Position numbers and translations under genes: made by a program. Shown here piece by piece: positions 58,848 to 64,000 of a stretch of DNA of 64,000 bases (within the stretch, counting starts at the first letter, position 1; every line of letters starts with the position of its first letter). Origin of the DNA: Acidimicrobiales bacterium (lineage in GTDB: Bacteria; Actinomycetota; Acidimicrobiia; Acidimicrobiales; AC-14); the NCBI GenBank assembly GCA_025463925.1, contig JAODBK010000014.1:79546-143545 (forward strand). The letters run 5' to 3'. The notes beneath the pieces were generated by a model. The model saw nothing but the letters and a program-made list of their open reading frames with translations. It was not told the DNA's origin and ran no database searches.

Positions 58848-59872
58848 TGGACTTCACGTTCGACGACGGCCAGGCCGCGGTGCGCGAGTTGGCCGAGCAG
58901 ATCTTCCAGGGCCGCGCCACCGTCGAGCGGGTCAAGGCGGTCGAGGCCGGCGAGGACCGCTTCGACCGCGAGCTGTGGGTCGATCTGGCCAAGGCCGAGC
59001 TTCTCGGGCTGTGCCTGCCGGAAGCGTACGGCGGCAGCGGCCTCGGCCTGGTCGAGCTGTGCCTCGTCCTCGAGCAGCAGGGTCGCGTCGTGGCGCCCGT
59101 TCCGGTCCTCGCGACGGTGACCGCGGCGATGGCCGTCGCCGAGTTCGGCACCGACGACCAGCAGGCGGAATGGCTGCCGCGCGTGGCCCGCGGCGACGCC
59201 GTGCTCACCAGCGCGTTGGAGCCGACCGCCGATCCGTCGCGGCTGATCAGCGTGCCGTGGGCCCACGTGGCCGATCGCGTCCTGGTGCCGGTCGGCGGCG
59301 AGCTGCACCTGCTCGACCCCAACGGACCCGGCGTGCGCTCCGAGCGGGCCATCGCGACCGACCGTTCGGTCGTGAGCCACCTCACCATCGACGGCGCGCC
59401 GACCGAGCGCCTCCCCGGCAGCTCGGTCCAGTGGCTGCGCGACCGGATGCTCGTCGGGCAGGCGGCGACGCAAGTCGGCGTGGCCGAGGCCGCGCTGGAG
59501 ATGACCGCGACCTACACGTCCAACCGGCGGCAGTTCGAGAAGCCGCTCTCGACCTTCCAGGGCGTCGCCCTCAAGGCGGGCGACGCCTACATCGCGACCG
59601 AGGCGATGCGGGTGACGATGTGGCAGGCCGCGTGGCGGTTGGCGAGTGGCCTCGACGCCGCCGACGCGGTGCTGGTCGCCAAGTGGTGGGCCGCCGACGG
59701 CGGTCAGCGCGTCGTGCACATCACGCAGCACCTGCACGGCGGCATGGGCGCCGACATCGACTACCCGGTGCACCGCTACTTCCTCTGGGGCAAGCAGCTG
59801 TCCGACAGCCTGGGCGGCGCCAGCCCCACCCTCGCCCGGCTCGGCCGAGTGATCGCGGGGGCGACGGCATGA
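58847..59872 (+). CDS. chsE1: ChsE1 (FadE28-like) acyl-CoA dehydrogenase subunit
   Basis: 341-aa partner of ChsE2. FTFDDGQAAVRELAEQIFQ, LCLPEAYGGSGLGLVELCLVLEQQ, reduced beta domain, YTSNRRQFEKPLSTFQGVALKAGDAYIATEAMRVT and HLHGGMGADIDYPVHRYFLWGKQLSDSLGGAS. It lacks the catalytic Glu, as expected for the beta-type subunit. One-base TGATG overlap with chsH2 and ATGA overlap with chsH1. In Mycobacterium fadE28 precedes fadE29; here it has moved into the hydratase pair. Confidence 0.88.
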   Translation: MDFTFDDGQAAVRELAEQIFQGRATVERVKAVEAGEDRFDRELWVDLAKAELLGLCLPEAYGGSGLGLVELCLVLEQQGRVVAPVPVLATVTAAMAVAEFGTDDQQAEWLPRVARGDAVLTSALEPTADPSRLISVPWAHVADRVLVPVGGELHLLDPNGPGVRSERAIATDRSVVSHLTIDGAPTERLPGSSVQWLRDRMLVGQAATQVGVAEAALEMTATYTSNRRQFEKPLSTFQGVALKAGDAYIATEAMRVTMWQAAWRLASGLDAADAVLVAKWWAADGGQRVVHITQHLHGGMGADIDYPVHRYFLWGKQLSDSLGGASPTLARLGRVIAGATA

Positions 59873-60294
59873 CGTTCACGACCACCACGCCGCGCCTCGC
59901 CGACGTCGATGTCGGCGACGAGCTGCCGCCGTTGCCGATCCCGTTGACCCGCACGCTGATCGTCGCCACGGCGATCGCGTCGCGCGACTACCAGGACGTG
60001 CACCACGATCCCACGCTGGCCCAGCAACGCGGGTCGAAGGACATCTTCATGAACATCCTGACGACCAACGGGTTCGTCGGTCGCTTCGTCACCGACTGGG
60101 CCGGGCCCGACGCGGTGATCAAGAAGGTCGCCATCCGGCTCGGCGCGCCGAACTATCCCGGCGACACCATGACGATCACCGGTCAGGTGACGGCGAAGGA
60201 CGAGGCCGCCGGCACGGTCGACGTCGCGCTCCGGGGCGCCAACAGCCTGGGCGACCACGTCACCGGCACCGTGACGCTGGAACTGCCGCGATGA
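59869..60294 (+). CDS. chsH1: ChsH1 MaoC-like enoyl-CoA hydratase, catalytic subunit
   Basis: 141-aa hot-dog protein. Asp 40 and His 45 in SRDYQDVHHDPTLAQ have the five-residue spacing of the R-hydratase catalytic dyad. It hydrates the C17(20) enoyl-CoA with ChsH2. Slightly longer than mycobacterial ChsH1 (129 aa), the difference being at the N-terminus. ATGA overlaps both ends of the gene. Confidence 0.9.
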   Translation: MTFTTTTPRLADVDVGDELPPLPIPLTRTLIVATAIASRDYQDVHHDPTLAQQRGSKDIFMNILTTNGFVGRFVTDWAGPDAVIKKVAIRLGAPNYPGDTMTITGQVTAKDEAAGTVDVALRGANSLGDHVTGTVTLELPR

Positions 60295-61475
60295 GCGAGA
60301 GCAACCTCCTGAAGGACAAGGCGGCGGTCGCCGGCATCGGCGCCACCGAGTTCTCCAAGGCATCCGGGCGCAGCGAGCTGCGGCTCGCGTGCGAGGCGGT
60401 GATGGCCGCGATCGACGACGCCGGGCTCGAGCCGTCGGACGTCGACGGGATGGTGACCTACACCGCGGACACCAACCCGGAGATCGAGATCGCGCGCAGC
60501 ATCGGGATCGGCGAGCTGTCCTTCTTCTCCCGCATCCATCACGGCGGCGGCGCGGCGTGCGGGACGATCCAGCAGGCGGCGATGGCCGTCACCACCGGCG
60601 TGGCCGACGTGGTCGTCGCGTACCGCGCGTTCAACGAGCGCTCGGGCAACCGGTTCGGCACCGGCGTGCAGGGTCGGCCGCCCCAGGCGAACGCCGACAG
60701 CGCCCACTTCTCGTGGTACGCGCCGTTCGGGTTGCTGACGCCGGCGCAGTGGGTCGCGATGTTCGCCACGCGCTACATGCACGAGTTCGGCGCCACGAGC
60801 GAGGACTTCGGGCGCATCTCGGTCGCCGACCGCAAGCATGCGGCGACCAACCCGAAGGCGTGGTTCTACGAGCAGCCGATCACCCTCGAGGACCACCAGA
60901 ACAGCCGGTGGATCGTCGAGCCGCTGCACCTGCTCGACTGCTGCCAGGAGTCGGACGGCGCGCAGGCGGTCCTCGTCACCACCACCGAGCGGGCCCGCGA
61001 CCTCAAGCAGAAGCCGGCCGTCATCCGGGCGTCGGCACAGGGCGCCGGACGCGAGCAGGACATGATGACGAGCTATTACCGCGAGTCGATCACCGGCCTG
61101 CCGGAGATGGGGCTCGTCGCCCGGCAGCTCTGGAACACGACCGGCCTCGGGCCGGACGACATCCAGACGGCGGTCATCTACGACCACTTCACGCCGTTCG
61201 CGCTGGTGCAGCTCGAGGAGTTCGGCTTCTGCAAGCCGGGCGAGGCCAAGGACTTCATCCGCGACGGCACCATCGAGCTCGGCGGCCGCCTCCCGATCAA
61301 CACCCACGGCGGCCAGCTCGGCGAGGCCTACATCCACGGCATGAACGGCATCGCCGAAGGCGTCCGCCAGGTGCGCGGCACGTCGGTCAACCAGGTCGAG
61401 GGCACCGAGCACGTCCTCGTCACCGCCGGCACCGGCGTCCCGACCAGCGGGCTCGTGCTCGGCGTCGACCGGTAG
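60291..61475 (+). CDS. ltp2: Ltp2 side-chain retro-aldolase
   Basis: 394-aa thiolase-like aldolase that splits the 17-hydroxy-20-carboxyl-CoA to androstenedione-type ketone and propionyl-CoA in complex with the ChsH2 DUF35 domain. Almost diagnostic blocks: AVAGIGATEFSKASGRSELRLA, YRAFNERSGNRFG, VADRKHAATNPKAWFY, DHQNSRWIVEPLHLLDCCQE, YDHFTPFALVQLEEFGFC and INTHGGQLGEAYIHGMNGIAEG. Follows chsH1 with an ATGA overlap. Twelve bp separate it from the next dehydrogenase. Confidence 0.95.
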   Translation: MSESNLLKDKAAVAGIGATEFSKASGRSELRLACEAVMAAIDDAGLEPSDVDGMVTYTADTNPEIEIARSIGIGELSFFSRIHHGGGAACGTIQQAAMAVTTGVADVVVAYRAFNERSGNRFGTGVQGRPPQANADSAHFSWYAPFGLLTPAQWVAMFATRYMHEFGATSEDFGRISVADRKHAATNPKAWFYEQPITLEDHQNSRWIVEPLHLLDCCQESDGAQAVLVTTTERARDLKQKPAVIRASAQGAGREQDMMTSYYRESITGLPEMGLVARQLWNTTGLGPDDIQTAVIYDHFTPFALVQLEEFGFCKPGEAKDFIRDGTIELGGRLPINTHGGQLGEAYIHGMNGIAEGVRQVRGTSVNQVEGTEHVLVTAGTGVPTSGLVLGVDR

Positions 61476-61487
61476 CCTTCGGCCCTC

Positions 61488-62672
61488 ATGGACCTGCGGC
61501 TGTCCGACGCCGAGCGCGCCCTGCGCGACGAGCTGCGGGCCTGGCTCGCCGGCACCCTTCCCGAGCTCGACGCCACGCCGGCTCGCGAGGATTGGCCGTC
61601 GCGGCGGCGCTTCGACCTCGAATGGCAGAAGCGGTTGTTCGACGCCGGTTACGCCGGCATGAGCTGGCCGGTCGAGTACGGCGGTCGCGGGGCGACGCCG
61701 GGCGAGCAACTGGTGTTCCTCGAGGAGATGGCCGACGCGCGGGCGCCGACGGTCGGCGTGAACTTCGTCGGGCTGCTGCACGCCGGCCCGACGCTGATGG
61801 TGGAGGCGACCGCCGAACAGAAGACGGCCCACCTGCCGGCGATCCTTCGCGGCGACGAGGTGTGGTGCCAGGGATTCTCCGAGCCCAGCGCCGGCTCCGA
61901 TCTGGCGTCGCTGCGCACCCGCGCCGTCCGCGACGGCGAGGAGTACGTGGTCAACGGCCAGAAGATCTGGAGCTCGTTCGCGCACGTTGCCGATTGGGCC
62001 GAGGTGCTCGTCCGTACCGACCCCGACGCGCCCAAGCACAAGGGCATCTCGTGGCTGATGCTCGACATGACGACACCGGGCATCACCGTGCGGCCGATCC
62101 ACACCGCGCTCGGCAGCTCCGAGTTCTGCGAGGTCTTCTTCGACGAGGTGCGCGTCCCGATCACCAACCGCGTCGGGCTCGAGAACGACGGCTGGCGCGT
62201 CGCCATGGTGACGTTCGGCTTCGAGCGCGGCACTGGCTTCGTCGGGGAGCTGATGGAGGCCCGGCGCCACGCGTCCGACCTGGCCGCGCTGGCGCAACGG
62301 CTCGGCAAGTGGGACGACCCCGGACTGCGGCGTGAGATCGGCGCGCTGGCGGCCGAGTTCGACGCGCTGTGGGCGCTGACCAAGCGCAACGTCACCGAAG
62401 CGACCAGCGACGGCGTGCCCGGCCCCGGCGGGTCGGTGCTCAAGCTGCGGCTGTGCGAGGCGGCGCAGGAGCTGTACGACGTCGGCCGCCGGTTCATCGG
62501 CCGCGCCGGCCTCACCTTCGACGACCTCGCCGGCATCCCGACGGGTTTCATCGTGGAGGAGCGACTCCGCTCGCTCGGGTTCACCCTCGGCGGGGGGACC
62601 ACCCAGATCCAGCGCAACATCGTCGGCGAGCGGGTGCTCGGGTTGCCGAAGGAGCCGGCGCCGGCGCCGTGA
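61488..62672 (+). CDS. Acyl-CoA dehydrogenase (FadE30/FadE17-like)
   Basis: 394-aa dehydrogenase: LRLSDAERALRDELRAWLAG, SWPVEYGGRGATPGE, WCQGFSEPSAGSDLASLRTRAV, IWSSFAHVADWAEVLVRTDPDA, Glu 246 in FGFERG (base position) and GGGTTQIQRNIVGERVLGLP. The WCQGFSEP/FERG combination resembles FadE30, the HIP-CoA dehydrogenase, but this is a weak assignment because other FadE proteins share it. Twelve bp after ltp2; its stop is in a GTGA overlap with the carboxyltransferase, so it belongs to the chs operon. Confidence 0.78.
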   Translation: MDLRLSDAERALRDELRAWLAGTLPELDATPAREDWPSRRRFDLEWQKRLFDAGYAGMSWPVEYGGRGATPGEQLVFLEEMADARAPTVGVNFVGLLHAGPTLMVEATAEQKTAHLPAILRGDEVWCQGFSEPSAGSDLASLRTRAVRDGEEYVVNGQKIWSSFAHVADWAEVLVRTDPDAPKHKGISWLMLDMTTPGITVRPIHTALGSSEFCEVFFDEVRVPITNRVGLENDGWRVAMVTFGFERGTGFVGELMEARRHASDLAALAQRLGKWDDPGLRREIGALAAEFDALWALTKRNVTEATSDGVPGPGGSVLKLRLCEAAQELYDVGRRFIGRAGLTFDDLAGIPTGFIVEERLRSLGFTLGGGTTQIQRNIVGERVLGLPKEPAPAP

Positions 62673-64000
62673 CGGACCACCACGGGGACTGGTCGCCGCT
62701 GGTCGGCGACCTGCGCGCCCGGCGCGACGCCGCCGGCGCGATGGGCGGGGTCGAACGACTCGAGAAGCAGCGGGCCGGCGGCGCGCGGCTCGATGCCCGG
62801 GCGCGGGTCGAGCGGTTGTGCGACCCGGGAACGTTCGTCGAGCTCGGGCGCCTGGCCGGTGGCGCGAGGGCTCCGGCCGACGGGCTGGTCGGCGGGCACG
62901 GGCTGATCGACGGGCGGCCGGTCGTCGTCGGCGCCGAGGACTTCACCGTCCTCGGCGGTTCGATCGGCCCGGCCAACCACGCCAAGCGGGAGCGACTGGC
63001 CCGGCTGGCGGCGCAGGAGCGGGCGCCGCTGGTGATGTTGCTCGACGGCGCGGGGGCGCGGGCGGCGAACGCGCTCGGCCGGCCGTCGCGCGCACCGACC
63101 GACCTCCAGGCCTTGGTCGCGCTGTCGGGCATCGTGCCGTCGGTGGCGGTCGTGATGGGACCGTCGGCCGGCCACGGTGCGTTGACCGCGCCGCTGGCCG
63201 ACCACGTGATCATGGTCGAGGGTGCGGCCCTGTTCAGCGCCGGGCCGCCGCTGGTCGCGCAGGCCACTGGTGAAGTCGTCGACAAGGAGTCGCTCGGCGG
63301 CGCCGCCGTGCAGGCGGCGAGCGGCGTGGCCCACGACGTCGTCGACGACGACGTGACCGCGCTCGAGCGGGCGCGCCGGTGGCTCTCGTACTTCCCGGCC
63401 AGCGCGTGGGACGCCCCGCCGGCTGTCGACACCGGTGACGACGTCGGGCGGCGCGCCGTGCCGGAGGTGGAGTCGCTGATCCCGCCCGGCCAGCGGACGC
63501 CGTACGACATCCGGCGCGTCGTCGACGTGATCTTCGACCGCGACAGCGTGCTGGAGCTCCAGCCGCGCTACGGGCCGTCGATCGTCACCGCGTTGGCCCG
63601 CCTCGGCGGCGCCTCCGTCGCGGTCGTCGCCAACCAGCCAGCCGTGCGGGCCGGCGTGGTCGACGTCGCCGCGGCATCGAAGGCGGCCCGGTTCCTCGAC
63701 CTGACGGCGGCCTTCCACCTGCCGGCGGTGTTCCTCGCCGACAACCCCGGCGTCCTGCCCGGCCCGGCGTCGGAGCGGGCCGGCGTGCTTCGGGCCGCGG
63801 CCCGCATGTACGCCGCCCAGAGCCGGCATCCCGGGCCCAAGCTGCACGTGACGTTGCGCAAGGCCTACGGCTTCGGCAGCTCGTTGATGGCGATGAACGC
63901 CTTCGACGGCCAGACGGTGACGCTGGCGCTGCCGGGCGCGCAGCTCGGCGCGATGCCCGCCGCGGGCGCGGCCGACGCCAGCGGCGCCGCCGACGACGAA
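62669..64000 (+). CDS. Acyl-CoA carboxylase carboxyltransferase (AccD/PccB-like), truncated by window end
   Basis: 444 codons are readable without a stop. Two crotonase-like halves: the N-half has RLEKQRAGGARLDARARVERLCDPGTFVEL and GSIGPANHAKRERLARLA; the C-half has IPPGQRTPYDIRRVVDVIFDRDSVLEL and LHVTLRKAYGFGSSLMAMN. The catalytic loops differ from housekeeping PccB (no GGAYDVM). GTGA overlap with the dehydrogenase places it in the chs-ltp2 operon. Carboxylating the propionyl-CoA released by Ltp2 would fit; carboxylation of a branched side-chain acyl-CoA is another possibility. No biotin carboxylase gene is in view. Confidence 0.75.
   Translation, partial: MTDHHGDWSPLVGDLRARRDAAGAMGGVERLEKQRAGGARLDARARVERLCDPGTFVELGRLAGGARAPADGLVGGHGLIDGRPVVVGAEDFTVLGGSIGPANHAKRERLARLAAQERAPLVMLLDGAGARAANALGRPSRAPTDLQALVALSGIVPSVAVVMGPSAGHGALTAPLADHVIMVEGAALFSAGPPLVAQATGEVVDKESLGGAAVQAASGVAHDVVDDDVTALERARRWLSYFPASAWDAPPAVDTGDDVGRRAVPEVESLIPPGQRTPYDIRRVVDVIFDRDSVLELQPRYGPSIVTALARLGGASVAVVANQPAVRAGVVDVAAASKAARFLDLTAAFHLPAVFLADNPGVLPGPASERAGVLRAAARMYAAQSRHPGPKLHVTLRKAYGFGSSLMAMNAFDGQTVTLALPGAQLGAMPAAGAADASGAADDE

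Noticed and set aside
1..64000. Long opposite-strand and out-of-frame open frames throughout the window (rich in Arg, Gly, Ala and Pro).
   Set aside because: They are GC-driven shadows of the genes listed and lack recognisable domains.
1..64000. tRNA or rRNA genes, CRISPR arrays, insertion sequences, integrases or attachment sites.
   Set aside because: None recognised on reading both strands; no regularly spaced repeats or transposase-like proteins.

Overview
The window is a gene-dense, very GC-rich stretch of an actinobacterial chromosome (62 coding features, no intergenic gap over 200 bp, no RNA genes or insertion sequences seen). Gene content points to an aerobic, F420-using actinobacterium that degrades steroids (cholesterol, phytosterol or similar). 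The proteins match the Mycobacterium tuberculosis/Rhodococcus cholesterol catabolon one by one, but gene order is heavily rearranged and GC-rich codon use is uniform. I therefore infer a lineage outside Mycobacteriales (possibly Acidimicrobiia-like; this is inference).

Layout. (1) 1-9.3 kb: C/D-ring (HIP-CoA) genes: the 3' end of ipdB, ipdC, a FadE36-type phosphotransferase, fadA6, two lipid-transfer-protein (Ltp) thiolase-like genes each paired with its own DUF35 protein, and a FadE31/FadE32-33-type dehydrogenase pair. (2) 9.3-31 kb: a zinc-ribbon metallopeptidase, then repeated sets of luciferase-like (LLM) oxidoreductases, amidohydrolases, SDRs and acyl-CoA dehydrogenases, with an IclR regulator, an unusual MerB-like protein, FadD3-like and FadD13-like ligases, and an aldehyde/alcohol dehydrogenase pair. 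(3) 31-33.5 kb: a small accessory block: AbiEi/DUF559-type protein, PhnZ-like HD oxygenase, orphan DNA methyltransferase. (4) 33.5-43.3 kb: SDR, FadA3-like thiolase, D-aminoacylase-like hydrolase, another acyl-CoA dehydrogenase pair, an SDR remnant, MFS exporter, O-methyltransferase and a GH10 glycosidase. (5) 43.3-64 kb: side-chain degradation: Rv3520c-like LLM enzyme, CYP125-like P450, FadE26/FadE27 pair, family III CoA-transferase, ChsB1-like SDR, and the tightly coupled chsE2-chsH2-chsE1-chsH1-ltp2 operon, continuing into an acyl-CoA dehydrogenase and an acyl-CoA carboxylase carboxyltransferase that runs off the window.

How it fits together. CYP125 would oxidise the sterol side chain. The FadE26/27 and ChsE1/E2 dehydrogenases, ChsH1/H2 hydratase, ChsB1-like SDR, thiolases and Ltp2 aldolase would shorten it, releasing acetyl- and propionyl-CoA, with the carboxyltransferase a plausible entry point for propionyl-CoA. 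FadD3, FadE31/32, IpdB/C and FadA6 would finish rings C and D. Three separate Ltp-DUF35 modules suggest more than one aldol cleavage, as expected for C24-branched phytosterols.

Regulation. Two operator families can be read directly. KstR-like sites (TnnAACnnGTTnnA, with 0-1 mismatches) occur at five promoters, four of them in the 44-57 kb side-chain half. A second, apparently undescribed palindrome, CTGAC-N5-GTCAG, recurs in at least five intergenic regions at 13, 26, 33.5 and 47 kb, one copy overlapping a near-consensus promoter. Several promoters place a -10 box about 7-11 bp before a GTG/ATG, suggesting leaderless transcripts.
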